From Mesorhizobium sp. Pch-S (lineage in GTDB: Bacteria; Pseudomonadota; Alphaproteobacteria; Rhizobiales; Rhizobiaceae): 64,000 bases of DNA. Shown piece by piece: positions 26,924 to 36,812 of the stretch. The position numbers and the translations under genes were made by a program. The stretch spans positions 4,115,501 to 4,179,500 of the forward strand of contig NZ_CP029562.1 of the NCBI RefSeq assembly GCF_004136315.1, given 5' to 3'. The notes below the pieces were generated by a model, which saw only the letters and a list, made by a program, of their open reading frames with translations, did not search any database and had not been told where the DNA came from. Position 1 is the first letter of the stretch, and the number at the start of each line of letters is the position of its first letter.

Positions 26924-29900
26924 TTATTGTCCATTCCCGAAAAATGTCGCCTCGTCTGCGAACGAGACCCACGGCCATGCCGGGAACTCGACCAGTGCCG
27001 GGTCTGCATGCGCGTGTGCTGTGCCGAAGGCAAAAAGCTGGGTGGTCGAAAAACCTTCGGGAACCAGCGTCCGCGGCGGAAGAGGGCGGTTGAACAGTGC
27101 ATTCACATCTGCAGTGGCGAATGCGATGTCGTTGTTCAGCACGTAGTTTTGCGCGTCGACGCCACCAAGCCGCAAGCCGGTGATGCTGATCGTCTTGCCC
27201 TGCCCGGGATTGGCGTCGATGAACTGGCCGCTTGCCGCGCCAACCTGCAGCGCATCGCCGGCCACGGCACCGACGAAGACAGCCTGCGCGTAGTCGAGCC
27301 GTACATCCGTGGTTCCGTCGTAGGTCTTGTTCACACCTCGAATTCCGGTAATCGCCGAGATCGTTGCGCGTGCGATATCGGCCGTCGTCACGGCGGTTTC
27401 GGCGATCGCATAATTCGCGGCATCCTGACCGGAAAGCGTGACCCCTCCGAGGATCACGACCTTTCCTGTACCAGCATTCCTGTCGGAGAACAGGGCGCTC
27501 GAATAGGCGAAGGACACCTGGTCGGCTGCCAGCACCCCGTCGAGACGGCCGCCCGTGACCGTTGCCCATCTGTTACCGTCATAGGTTTTGCCGGCGGCGG
27601 TCAAGTCGACCAGCGAGAGGTTCGCCCTTGCAATGTCCGCCGTGGTCGTCGCGGTCGTGCGGGCCAGCGTATAGTTGCCAGCATCGGCACCAGACAGCGC
27701 GATGCCCGTGATGCTGATGGTCTTGCCGTTGCCTGCGTTCTTGTCCGCGTACGTCGCGGTGAGGAATGTCGACGACAGATCGTCGCCGGCGATCCTGTTG
27801 TCGATTGCGCCTGCGTTGGTGATCTGGGCATCCGTCGAACCATCGTAGACCTTGCCGGCGGCCTTATAGCCGTCGACGGAAACGGTGCGTTTCTCGATGG
27901 TGGCCGTCGTGGAAGCCGTGGTGTTCGCAAGCGTGTAGTTGCCGGCGTCGTCGCCACCCAGCGCCAGGCCTGAGATGACGACTGTCTTGCCGTTGCCGGC
28001 GTTCTTGTCCAGGAAGGCGCCGCTTGCGCTGGCAACCGTCAGCCTGTCGCCATCGACCATGCCGGTGAAGCCGGCAACGCTGGCATCGAGGGTGGCTGCG
28101 GTCGAGCCGTTGTAGACCTTGTCGGCGGCGGTGATGCCCGTGATGGCGGAAATCGTTGCCCTGGCGATATCGGCCGTGGTCGATGCGGTGGTGTTTGCAA
28201 GCGTGTAGTTGTTGGCATCGTCGCCGCCCAGCGTCAGGCCGGAGATGGTGACGGTCTTGCCGTTGCCGGCGTTCTTGTCGCCGAACGCACCTGTGGCGCT
28301 GGCAACCGTCAGCCTGTCGCCATTGACCATGCCGGTGAAGCCGGCAGCACTGGCATCGAGGGTGGCTGCTACCGAGCCGTCGTAGGTCTTGTCGGCGGCG
28401 GTGATATCCGTGACGGAGGAAATCGTCGCCTTGGTGACGTTCGCGCTCGTCGTCGCTGTGGTGTTGGCCAGCGTGTAGTTGCCGGCGTCAGCGCCCAACA
28501 GGGCTATGCCGCTGACGGTGACACCCTTGCCGCTACCGGCATTCTTGTCCGCGAAAGCCGCATTGAGGAAGGTCGACGCCAGATCGTCGTCGGCGATCAT
28601 GTTGTCGATCGTGCCGGCATTGGTGATCTGGACGCCCGTCAAGCCGTTGTAGACCCTGTCAGCGGCGGTAAAACCGCCGACGGAAACGCTGCGTTTCTCG
28701 ATGGTTGCCGTTGTCGAAGCCGTGGTGTTGGCAAGCGTGTAGTTGCCGGCATCGTCGCCACTCAATGTCAGCCCGGCGATAGTCACGGTCTTGCCGTTAC
28801 CGGCGTTCTTGTCGCCAAACGCGCCGGTTGCGCTGGCGACCGTCAGCCTGTCGCCATTGACCATGCCGGAGAAGCCGGCACCCGAGAGATTGAGGGTGGC
28901 ATTGGCCTGTCCATCATAGACCTTGTCCGACGCGGTGATGCCGGTGACGGCGGAAATCGTCGCCTTGGCGATGTTCGCGCTCGTCGTCGCCGTCGTGTTC
29001 ACCAGCGTGTAGTTGGCGACGTCGGCGCCCGACAGGGCGATGCCGCTGACGGTGACGGTCTTGCCGCTGCCGGCATTCTTGTCCGCGAAGGTGGCGGCAA
29101 GGAATGTCGACGCCAGATCGTCACCGGCGACCATGCTGTCGATCGAGCCGACATTGGTGATCTGGACGCCCGTCAAGCCGTTGTAGACCCTGTCTGCGGC
29201 GGTAAAACCGCCGACGGAAACGCTACGCTTCTCGATGGTGGCCGTTGTCGAAGCCGTGGTGTTGGCAAGCGTGTAGTTGTCGGCATCGTCGCCACCCAGC
29301 ACCAGCCCGGAGATGGTGACGCTCTTGCCATTGCCGGCGTTCTTGTTACCGAACGCACCGGTTGCACTGGCGACCGTCAGCCTGTCGCCATTGACCATGC
29401 CGGAGAATCCGGCGCCCGAAAGATTGAGGGTCGCATTGGCCTGGCCATCATAGACCTTGTCCGATGCGGTGATGCCGCTGACACTGCTGATCACAGCTTT
29501 GGCGATATTCGCGGTCGTGGTGATCGCACCAAGGTCCAGAATGTAGTGATCGGCATCGGCACCACCGAGCACGAAGTTCGTGATGGTAACGGTTTTGCCG
29601 TTTCCTGCGTTCTTGTCGGAGAACGCGCCTGTCGCGGAAGAAAGCAGCAATTCTTCACCGGCGACCAGCCCCTGGAAGGTCGCGCCTGACAGGTTCAACG
29701 AGGCTGCGGTCGAACCATCATAGGTCTTGTTTGCAGTGAGGATGCCAGAAATGCCGGTAATGACGGCGCGGACGATGTCGACGGCATAGGTGCCGTTGGT
29801 AAGCGTGTAGTTGGAGGCCAGCCCCGTGCCATCGCCAAGCGCGAGTGTTCCGAGCGCAACGACCTTGCCGGTTCCGAGACCGTTGTCGACCATCATGCCC

Positions 29901-32900
29901 TGGCCGGTCAGGTTGAGCGTCTCGCCATTGGCGAGGTTGAGCAGGCTGAAGATCGATGCATTGAGGACCGATGTGCGGTCGTAACCGCGGCTGCCGGAAA
30001 GCGAGATCACGCGTTTGTTGATCGTCAGGCCACCGGTGTCAAAACCCATGAAGTAGTCGCTGGCATCACCCGTCGCATAGCTCATCGACAGCATGCCCGG
30101 TGTGGCCCAGCCATAGGTCCCGGCGTTGAACGTGTTGATCCCGCTGCCCCAGCCCGCGGTGACATTGCCTGCACCGATGCCGCTGAACACGACGCCGCTG
30201 GTCGACGGCGTATCGCCATAGCTGCCGGTGGCATTGCCGCCGACCCGTACGTAGTAGTTATAGATGGGGATTGACGTCAGACCACGAATGACCGGCGCGC
30301 CACCGGCCTTTGGCGTCGCCCAGACCGAAGCGAAGTCCCAGCCCGCCGCGATGAGGCGGAATGGATCGTTCAGTTGCTGCAGTGTGAGGTCCGTCAGTGG
30401 TTGGCAGTTTGGATTGCCGCAAGCGCTGGCGCGGCCCGAGGCAGCGGAACTCCAGCTGCTGTTGCTGATCGTGGCCTGGTTCTGTTCCACCAGTCCGCCA
30501 GTATTGTTGTTGCCGCTGACCGCACCCGCGGCAAAGGCGTTGGTGATGGTGCTAAGGTTCATGCCAACCAGCCCGCCGACATTCTGGCTGCCACTGACCG
30601 CGCCCGATGCGTAGACGGTATCGAGAGTGCCCTGGTTCGTTCCAACCAACCCGCCGACAGCCTGACTGCCGCTTACCGCGCCGCTGGCATAGGCGTTCTT
30701 GACGGTGGAAAATGTCCTGCCAAACAGTCCGCCGACATTGTCGGCGCCGGTGACGGTGCCCGTGGAATAGGCGATGTTGATCTGCGCGTTGTTTTGACCG
30801 ACCAGGCCGCCGGTGTAGTTCGCACCGCTGACGTTCATCGTCGAGAAGACGTTGTCGAGGGTTCCGTTGTTCGTCGAGCCGACGAGGGATCCGGTGCTGT
30901 GTCGTCCGATCACCTTGCCGCCGACAAGGCCCACATTGCGGATCTGCGCGTAGTAGGTCTGACCGAACAGGCCCACGCCATCCATATCGGGACGATTGAT
31001 GACGAGGTTGGAAATCGTATGGCCTTGCCCGTCGAACCTGCCGGTGAACAACCCCATGCTGGCGTTGTCGCCGACCGGTAAAAAGCCCTTGCCCGCGGAG
31101 GACGACGTCGCCCACATGTCGGAGCGGCTGTCGTCGGTCAGGAGGCTGCCGAAGTCGATATCGTGCAGCAGCCGGTAGTTGGCGCCGACATTCAGGGCCA
31201 TGAGCTGAAGCTGGTTGACGCTGGAAATGACGGTCGAATATTCCGACCGCAGGAAGGGTCGGGTGTTGCCCTCGATCATGTACCAGTCGTTCGCGAAATC
31301 CCAACCGACATAGGTCGCCTGTGTCAGCATCTCCGCCGTCGTGTAACCGCCGACATTGGACATGGTGGGGGACCCCCAGCCTGGCTGCCAGTAGATGAAC
31401 CGGTCGGTCCCCGCGCTTTCGCGATCGAAGAAGCTGTCGCGGATGAATGATCCCGGACTGGCCACGCCCGCCAGGCCGCCCACATATACCTGTCCGGTGA
31501 CCCTGCCGCTCGAGAAGGCCTGGGACACAGTGCCTTTTGACAGCCACCCGACCAGCCCGCCGACGTAGCCGCCACCATTGACGCTGCCTGTCGCGTAGGA
31601 CTGGGTTACGGTGTTCGTATCGAACTTCATGTAGCCGACCAGCCCGCCGACATTGTTGTTGCCGCTGACCGCGCCGGTCGCATAGGAGCGCAGGACCGTT
31701 CCGCCCTCCAAAAGGCCCACCAGACCGCCGACGGAGTTGGCGTTGTCTGCTCTCACGCTGCCTGTGGCAAAGGAATCCGAGACAGCGCCGTTGCTGAAAC
31801 CGACAAGGCCGCCCACATTCCAGCGTGCGAAATTGCTGGTGGGCACGAGGACAGATCCGGACGCGTGGGAGCGGCTGATCGTTCCGCGACTGTTGTAGCC
31901 GACAAGGCCACCAATGCCATCTCCCATCGCCTCTACCGTTGCAGTGGACCAGGCATTGGTGATCGTTCCCCATTCGGTGCCACCCAGCAGTGCGCCGACG
32001 TTGTACGCGCCCCTGATGCTGCCGCCGGAAACGCCGATGTTGCCGATCTGGCCACCATTGCCTTCTGAGCCGCCCATGAAGCCGACCAGGCCGACGTTAC
32101 CTTCGCCCGGACGATTGATGGTGAGTTTCTTGACGACATGGCCGAGTCCATCAAGCCCGCCGGTGAATTTCCCTGCGTAATCGCCGATCGGGTCGAAGCC
32201 CGCCCCGCCGTTCCAGCCAGCCGTCGCCGTCGCATCGATATCGGCGCCCAGCACGTAGTAGCCGGAAAGATTGCCGTTGATGCCCTGCAGGTCCCGGCCC
32301 GTGGTACTGCCGGCCGCGCCAAGCGCGGTTATGACGGTCCAGTCGATCGCAGCAGCGGTGCCTTTCTGCGTGCGGAACAGGCTGCCGGCGGCAAGGTTGA
32401 CGGGGGCATTGATCGTGTAGCTGCCGGCGGCGTTCGTCTGCGCATACTGCAAAACGAGGCCGTCCGCGAGCGTCGTGCCGGTCGAGTTGAGGCTGGCATT
32501 GACGACGATATCCTTGTCCGCCCGCAGGGTCAGGACATGGGAGCCCCATGTCACCGGAGCGTTGACGGTGATGTTGCCGTCGTCGCCACCGGCCGCGTTG
32601 TATGTGGTGACCGTGACATCGCCGGTGGCAAGCGACGCCTGGAGTGCTGCCGCGTAGTCGGCGTCGATGGTGATGTTGACCGGGTCGATGAGCCAGTGGC
32701 CACCGGAGGTTTCCACCTTAGCAGTCTTGTCGATCTTCACCTTCGCGGCGGAGGTTTCGACCTTTCTCGCCTTCAGCTTGCCCGCGACCTTGACCTCGCC
32801 GTGCTGCATGTCGCCAAGCAGCAGGATACGTCCGTCGCGCGTGCCGATGGAATTTGCTTCGATGGTGCCGGTGTTGTTGACGACACCCTTCATGGCTGCC

Positions 32901-33727
32901 GATGCGCCCTTGGCCGTCAGGATGGCCACACCCTTGCTCGCCTTGATGACGCCCTTGTTCTCGACCAGCGTTTCCATGGTCGAACCCTTCACCTCAACGG
33001 AGAGCAGGCCGTCGCCATTGAAGTCGAGCAGCACGTCCGTTCCGCCCGCAAGCGCGGTGTTGCCGGTGATCGTGCCAGCGTTGGAAACGGATGGCGCGAT
33101 CAGCGCGACGGTGCCGCCGGCGATATCGCCTTCATTGACGATCGATCCGCCTGTGCCGGTGAAATTGTAGTGGCCGGCGAGGAACTTCTCGTTGCTGATG
33201 CCAAGGGTTGAAGCGACAAAGGCGCCGGTCTGCACGCGACCTGTCTTGCCGACGGCCACGCCGTTGGGATTGATCAGGAAGACCTGCCCGTTTGCGGTGA
33301 GGTTGCCGAGGATCTGCGAAGGATCCTGCCCGGTCACGCGGTTCAGGGCAGTAGAGGTTGCGCCCGGCTGATTGAAGGTGACGGAGTTACCCGCACCGAT
33401 GGAGAAGCTCTGCCAGTTCGCGATCATCCTGTCGGAGGACTGGTTGATCGTCATGGCGCCACCGTTCGCGCCGATCGTCGCCGAACCGGAAACAACCTGT
33501 CCGCCAGTGGGCAGTGCTTCCTGCGCCAGGGCAGGGGAGACGAGCACGGTGGAAGACAGCAGCGCCGCGAGGGTGCTCGCCGCAGCGCCGCCTTCCATCC
33601 GGGTGCCCGCTGCCAGCCTGTTCCTGCGCCGTCCGGCCTTGCCGCCACCGGAGCCGCGCGCGCATTCCGGCACCACGATCAGACGGCCGAGACTCTTCGA
33701 CCAGATATGCCTGTAGATCCTGTTCAT
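26924..33727 (-). CDS. TpsA-type filamentous haemagglutinin adhesin (two-partner secretion)
   Basis: A 2267-aa exoprotein. An extended signal peptide (MNRIYRHIWSKSLGRLIVVP) is followed by a hydrophobic core and cleavage near PALAQ. The TPS secretion domain (about residues 70-310) has MIANWQSFSIGAGNSVTFNQ and VFLINPNGVAVGKTGRV. Two blocks of GLUG motifs follow (GGLVGxxxG-type, seven then six, about 560-1150). Ten YDG/MBG repeats of about 88 aa occupy 1320-2207 (KVYDG, DKNAGNGKTVTI, NYTLAN). GAGGTGG precedes the ATG, which lies nine bases after the tpsB stop. It should be exported through the adjacent TpsB and act as a large adhesin; the receptor is unknown. Confidence 0.93.
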   Translation of the reverse strand: MNRIYRHIWSKSLGRLIVVPECARGSGGGKAGRRRNRLAAGTRMEGGAAASTLAALLSSTVLVSPALAQEALPTGGQVVSGSATIGANGGAMTINQSSDRMIANWQSFSIGAGNSVTFNQPGATSTALNRVTGQDPSQILGNLTANGQVFLINPNGVAVGKTGRVQTGAFVASTLGISNEKFLAGHYNFTGTGGSIVNEGDIAGGTVALIAPSVSNAGTITGNTALAGGTDVLLDFNGDGLLSVEVKGSTMETLVENKGVIKASKGVAILTAKGASAAMKGVVNNTGTIEANSIGTRDGRILLLGDMQHGEVKVAGKLKARKVETSAAKVKIDKTAKVETSGGHWLIDPVNITIDADYAAALQASLATGDVTVTTYNAAGGDDGNITVNAPVTWGSHVLTLRADKDIVVNASLNSTGTTLADGLVLQYAQTNAAGSYTINAPVNLAAGSLFRTQKGTAAAIDWTVITALGAAGSTTGRDLQGINGNLSGYYVLGADIDATATAGWNGGAGFDPIGDYAGKFTGGLDGLGHVVKKLTINRPGEGNVGLVGFMGGSEGNGGQIGNIGVSGGSIRGAYNVGALLGGTEWGTITNAWSTATVEAMGDGIGGLVGYNSRGTISRSHASGSVLVPTSNFARWNVGGLVGFSNGAVSDSFATGSVRADNANSVGGLVGLLEGGTVLRSYATGAVSGNNNVGGLVGYMKFDTNTVTQSYATGSVNGGGYVGGLVGWLSKGTVSQAFSSGRVTGQVYVGGLAGVASPGSFIRDSFFDRESAGTDRFIYWQPGWGSPTMSNVGGYTTAEMLTQATYVGWDFANDWYMIEGNTRPFLRSEYSTVISSVNQLQLMALNVGANYRLLHDIDFGSLLTDDSRSDMWATSSSAGKGFLPVGDNASMGLFTGRFDGQGHTISNLVINRPDMDGVGLFGQTYYAQIRNVGLVGGKVIGRHSTGSLVGSTNNGTLDNVFSTMNVSGANYTGGLVGQNNAQINIAYSTGTVTGADNVGGLFGRTFSTVKNAYASGAVSGSQAVGGLVGTNQGTLDTVYASGAVSGSQNVGGLVGMNLSTITNAFAAGAVSGNNNTGGLVEQNQATISNSSWSSAASGRASACGNPNCQPLTDLTLQQLNDPFRLIAAGWDFASVWATPKAGGAPVIRGLTSIPIYNYYVRVGGNATGSYGDTPSTSGVVFSGIGAGNVTAGWGSGINTFNAGTYGWATPGMLSMSYATGDASDYFMGFDTGGLTINKRVISLSGSRGYDRTSVLNASIFSLLNLANGETLNLTGQGMMVDNGLGTGKVVALGTLALGDGTGLASNYTLTNGTYAVDIVRAVITGISGILTANKTYDGSTAASLNLSGATFQGLVAGEELLLSSATGAFSDKNAGNGKTVTITNFVLGGADADHYILDLGAITTTANIAKAVISSVSGITASDKVYDGQANATLNLSGAGFSGMVNGDRLTVASATGAFGNKNAGNGKSVTISGLVLGGDDADNYTLANTTASTTATIEKRSVSVGGFTAADRVYNGLTGVQITNVGSIDSMVAGDDLASTFLAATFADKNAGSGKTVTVSGIALSGADVANYTLVNTTATTSANIAKATISAVTGITASDKVYDGQANATLNLSGAGFSGMVNGDRLTVASATGAFGDKNAGNGKTVTIAGLTLSGDDAGNYTLANTTASTTATIEKRSVSVGGFTAADRVYNGLTGVQITNAGTIDNMIADDDLASTFLNAAFADKNAGSGKGVTVSGIALLGADAGNYTLANTTATTSANVTKATISSVTDITAADKTYDGSVAATLDASAAGFTGMVNGDRLTVASATGAFGDKNAGNGKTVTISGLTLGGDDANNYTLANTTASTTADIARATISAITGITAADKVYNGSTAATLDASVAGFTGMVDGDRLTVASASGAFLDKNAGNGKTVVISGLALGGDDAGNYTLANTTASTTATIEKRTVSVDGYKAAGKVYDGSTDAQITNAGAIDNRIAGDDLSSTFLTATYADKNAGNGKTISITGIALSGADAGNYTLARTTATTTADIARANLSLVDLTAAGKTYDGNRWATVTGGRLDGVLAADQVSFAYSSALFSDRNAGTGKVVILGGVTLSGQDAANYAIAETAVTTADIARATISAITGIRGVNKTYDGTTDVRLDYAQAVFVGAVAGDALQVGAASGQFIDANPGQGKTISITGLRLGGVDAQNYVLNNDIAFATADVNALFNRPLPPRTLVPEGFSTTQLFAFGTAHAHADPALVEFPAWPWVSFADEATFFGNGQ
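27105..29775 (-). repeat. Ten YDG/MBG repeats within tpsA, with a higher-order duplication
   Basis: Each unit is about 88-90 codons. Two subtypes are visible. Type A opens ATISxVTGITAxDKVYDG; type B opens RSVSVGGFTAADRVYNG. Units 2+3 and 4+5 are A+B pairs that are nearly identical to each other, implying duplication of a roughly 530-bp A+B segment. Unit 8 is a further diverged type B copy and units 6-7 are type A. Units 1, 9 and 10 at the ends are more diverged, as usual in repeat arrays growing from the middle. Confidence 0.8.
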
Positions 33728-33736
33728 GTTTCCACC

Positions 33737-35452
33737 TCAGAATTTGACCGCGGCCTGCAACCAGAACTGGTTGCGGCGCGTGCTGCCGTCGGCATTCTCG
33801 TCTGTCAGGCGATCGCGGCCGGGATTGGAGCCGAGCGCATGCGCCCAGGCTGCGGAGAAGCTCAGGTTTTCGCGGGACCAGCGGGCTGAAATGCCGGCGC
33901 TTGCCAGTCCGTAATCGTTGCAGCCGCACGCACTGGCGGTTGCAATGCCGTTCGACCGCCTGTTCACGCGCACGTAGCCGGCATCGAGGAACGAGGCGAC
34001 CTGCAAGGCGCCCCACATGTCCGCAGGCACGTCGTAGCGCAGCTCGAGCGTGCCGAGCACGCCCATGTCGCCGCGGCCTTCGCCAACCGGATAACCACGC
34101 ACACCGTAAGGACCACCGAGCGAGAAATCCTGCGAGCTGTCGAGGTTCTTGCTCGCCCACTGGCCGGTGACGCGGCCGAACAGCGAGAAATCACCGGGGA
34201 GCGCCTGTAGGCGCGCGACCTGGCCATTCAGCGTGTGGAAGACGCCCTGCGTGCGCAGGCTTGCCGTGTCCGCTGCCAGCGCGCCGGGAACGCGCGAAAG
34301 ATCGAGATCGCCAAAGGTCCAGCCGAGCGACCAGTTCGTCAGTCCGCCGCCGAGCAGATCGTCGCGCAGGTCGCCACCGATGCCGAGGGTGCCCGAGATG
34401 ACGCGCTTGTCCTGCAGGCGACCGACGAGGCTGTCATCGATCAGGGCTTTCCAGTCGAGGCCAGCGGTCAGCCGGACATTGACGTCGCGCGAGCGTACAA
34501 GGCTGTAGTCGAGGCCGACGCCAGCATAGTGGGCGAGGCCCTCCAGTCCGAGGGCGGAACCGACGGCATCGATGTTGCGGTAGTCCAGAAAACCGTAATT
34601 GGCATTGAGGGACAGCGGGCTGATGCCCAGCGGGATGCTGAAGGCGGCTTGCCCGAACTTCTGCCCTTCGGAAAGGGTCGTCGTAAAACGCGTGACGTCG
34701 CCATAACCGGAGAGATCCGTCATGACGACTTGCCCGTTCGCCTCCGCCTTGCCGGTGGATGGCGAACCGGCGTTGTCGCCCCAGAGGCTGGCGGACAAGA
34801 GCGGTGTCTGTTCAACGCCGATGATGAGCCGGCTGGTCTGCGGAGCGTTGCCGGCCACCAGTCTCGCCCGTGCCGTGACGCCGGGAAGATCGTTCATCCG
34901 CAGCAGGACCGCCTCCAGATCCTTCTTTTCCACGCCTTCGACAGGAAGGTCGGCTACGATGCGTTCAAGCCTGCCCTGACGAATGCGGACGTCGCCGCTG
35001 CGTTCGAAGGTCGTCTCGCTGAGGCGCCCTTCGCGGATTTCGACACGCAGTACGCCTTCGGTGATGTCCTGTGGCGGCAGGATGGCAAAAGCCAACACCC
35101 GCCCTTCCTTCTGCGCAGCCATCGTCACAGTGTCGGCGATTGCCTTGATGCCGGCGATGTCGAGGCGCTGCCCCTGAACGGACGCCGCGATACGCGTACG
35201 TTCTGCCTCCGGCAGGATCTCGGTCCTGCCGCTGAAAATGAGCTTTTGAACGACGATCGTCTGGCCCTGCCGAGGTGCCGCAACGCGCTTCTCCCGAGGG
35301 GTCGTGTCGTCGGCGGACGGCAGTCGATCCAGTCTCTGGGCGTCTTCGCGCCGTTGCTGCTCACGTAGAAGCGAGCCTGCATCCTGCGCAGCGGCGGGAA
35401 GGGATATTCCTGCCCACAGAAGGCACAGAAGAGCCGAAGTCCTGAAATGCAC
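33737..35452 (-). CDS. TpsB/ShlB-type outer-membrane transporter
   Basis: A 571-aa partner of the adjacent adhesin. A signal peptide (LLCLLWAGISLPAAAQD) is followed by a short linker and a POTRA region around FSGRTEILPEAERTRIA and ILPPQDITEGVLRVEIREG. A 16-strand-type barrel ends WLQAAVKF with terminal Phe. The loop-6 VRGY motif is present as GPYGVRGYPVGEG. The start chosen is GTG 35452, with AAGGA eight bases upstream, directly before the signal peptide. The longer frame to 35815 overlaps the upstream gene and lacks export features. It secretes TpsA across the outer membrane. Confidence 0.92.
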   Translation of the reverse strand: MHFRTSALLCLLWAGISLPAAAQDAGSLLREQQRREDAQRLDRLPSADDTTPREKRVAAPRQGQTIVVQKLIFSGRTEILPEAERTRIAASVQGQRLDIAGIKAIADTVTMAAQKEGRVLAFAILPPQDITEGVLRVEIREGRLSETTFERSGDVRIRQGRLERIVADLPVEGVEKKDLEAVLLRMNDLPGVTARARLVAGNAPQTSRLIIGVEQTPLLSASLWGDNAGSPSTGKAEANGQVVMTDLSGYGDVTRFTTTLSEGQKFGQAAFSIPLGISPLSLNANYGFLDYRNIDAVGSALGLEGLAHYAGVGLDYSLVRSRDVNVRLTAGLDWKALIDDSLVGRLQDKRVISGTLGIGGDLRDDLLGGGLTNWSLGWTFGDLDLSRVPGALAADTASLRTQGVFHTLNGQVARLQALPGDFSLFGRVTGQWASKNLDSSQDFSLGGPYGVRGYPVGEGRGDMGVLGTLELRYDVPADMWGALQVASFLDAGYVRVNRRSNGIATASACGCNDYGLASAGISARWSRENLSFSAAWAHALGSNPGRDRLTDENADGSTRRNQFWLQAAVKF

Positions 35453-35516
35453 GACATGTTTCCTTTGAAATGACCCCGGCCCGGACAGGCCGGCGAGCGG
35501 CGTCATCCACGCAGGT

Positions 35517-36560
35517 CTATGAAAAGGTGCCAGGATCGTCGCCGTCCATTTTTGACACTTGCCAGCCGGTGCTTCCCAGGGCCGTCGCGACGGTGAAAGC
35601 CTTGTCGAGAGCGAGCAGTTTGTAAGCCTGCGCGCGAGCGTACTCGTGGTAGAAGTCGTGCGAGATCCAGATGCGGGAATGTCCCCGCCGTCCGCTCCAG
35701 CCGATCCCGCCGATCGATTCCGCCTCGGTGATCTTGCGGCTGGCATGCGCGCGGGACAGTCCGAAGGACCGGGCCATGTAGGAAATCGAGCTGAGATCGG
35801 TGAGGAAACCGCCATCGACCCGCGTCACCATGCGATCGATGCCCGCAACGAGCCGGTCCATCAAAAGGCCGCCGGCATCGGCCCATGTGAAGATCGTATA
35901 GAGCGGTCCCGGCGTGCGGACGCCGGGGTTGGAGAGCATGGTGCTGCCCGCGACCGGCGCAAGGCCGATCAGCCAGTTCTGGGGATCTGCAAGAAAGCGG
36001 GCGTTGCGTGCCTTGCTGTCGAGCATGTCGAGGGCACGGAAATGGAGGCTGTACCAGCGTATCAGGATCAGGAGGGTTTCGTCGGAAGGGACGAACGCAT
36101 CGTGCGATGGCCGTATGACGCCGTATTTCAGCGCTTCGTCAAAGAATGCATGAGCGGTGTTGCGGCTGGCGATGCCGTGCTGCAGGGCCAGATGCGCCAT
36201 GCGGCGCCGTGTCAGGCAGGGCCGGCCGTCCGCAACCCCGCGAAAATGCTCGGCAAGCGCTGCCTGGCAGAGCAGCCACCGCTGCTGTGTTGCAAACAAT
36301 GCCGCTGCCCTGGGGGCGATCCCGTGAATGGCGACGAACTCTGCCGACATCATCGCCACCGCCGCAGCGAAGCCTTCGCTCGCAATCAGCCTGTCAGCAT
36401 TTCCCGCAGCGATCGCTGCGGAGCCATCGACAGCCCGGTCGTCCTGCCACTCAAAAACACTTCCCATGAAATGGTGCTCGTCCCGCCTGAATTTGCGGGG
36501 TGAACGACCTTCCGGCATGGCCTGTGTTCGACCGAATCGCCGTTTTCTGCCGCACCTCAT
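35517..36560 (-). CDS. Putative helix-turn-helix regulator at the head of the TPS operon
   Basis: A protein of up to 347 aa, family not recognised. The C-terminal part contains a possible helix-turn-helix, ISYMARSFGLSRAHASRKIT, followed by IGWSGRRGHSRIWIS, which could be a wing. No membrane segment is evident. The first ATG at 36560 is followed by a low-complexity basic stretch. ATG 36518 or ATG 36467 (MGSVFEWQDD) are plausible true starts and ribosome-binding sites do not decide. It ends 64 bp before tpsB on the same strand, so it is probably cotranscribed and may regulate adhesin expression. Assignment as a regulator is inference. Confidence 0.6.
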   Translation of the reverse strand: MRCGRKRRFGRTQAMPEGRSPRKFRRDEHHFMGSVFEWQDDRAVDGSAAIAAGNADRLIASEGFAAAVAMMSAEFVAIHGIAPRAAALFATQQRWLLCQAALAEHFRGVADGRPCLTRRRMAHLALQHGIASRNTAHAFFDEALKYGVIRPSHDAFVPSDETLLILIRWYSLHFRALDMLDSKARNARFLADPQNWLIGLAPVAGSTMLSNPGVRTPGPLYTIFTWADAGGLLMDRLVAGIDRMVTRVDGGFLTDLSSISYMARSFGLSRAHASRKITEAESIGGIGWSGRRGHSRIWISHDFYHEYARAQAYKLLALDKAFTVATALGSTGWQVSKMDGDDPGTFS

Positions 36561-36812
36561 CCCCGTCCCGGTGCAATCGCGGCTGCGCCGTGCAGCCCAA
36601 TGAAGAGCTTAGGCATGATCTTCCGCCCGGGTCCTGAAAACGGCGGCGCAAAGGTCTGAAAAGTTCTGAAATCTTCTGAAAGCGCGGGTGGCGGGATGTG
36701 TGAAAAGCGGGGAACTGTACGCTTTTTCGCCTTTCCGGCGCGTGTTGACCGTTGCGCTGTGGTCTCTCTATGGTGCGCCGCCGTTGGCGGTCAGTGGCTT
36801 GGGTGTGGAAGC
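36561..36812. promoter_or_regulatory. Divergent regulatory region with three phased TCTGAAA repeats
   Basis: This gap separates the TPS operon head from a divergent winged-helix regulator. TCTGAAA occurs at 36655-36661, 36665-36671 and 36675-36681, exactly 10 bp apart, so all three face the same side of the helix. OmpR/PhoB-type DNA-binding domains bind direct repeats with about one-turn spacing. A related CTGAAA lies at 36634. This is a good operator candidate for the adjacent regulator. Confidence 0.6.

Noticed and set aside
27105..29775. CRISPR-like regular repeats (also 6-9 kb)
   Set aside because: The period is 260 bp or more, repeats are in frame and protein-conserved, and no short repeat/spacer structure exists.
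35453..35815. N-terminal extension of TpsB to 35815
   Set aside because: It overlaps the upstream regulator gene and would bury the signal peptide 120 residues inside; GTG 35452 has a good ribosome-binding site.
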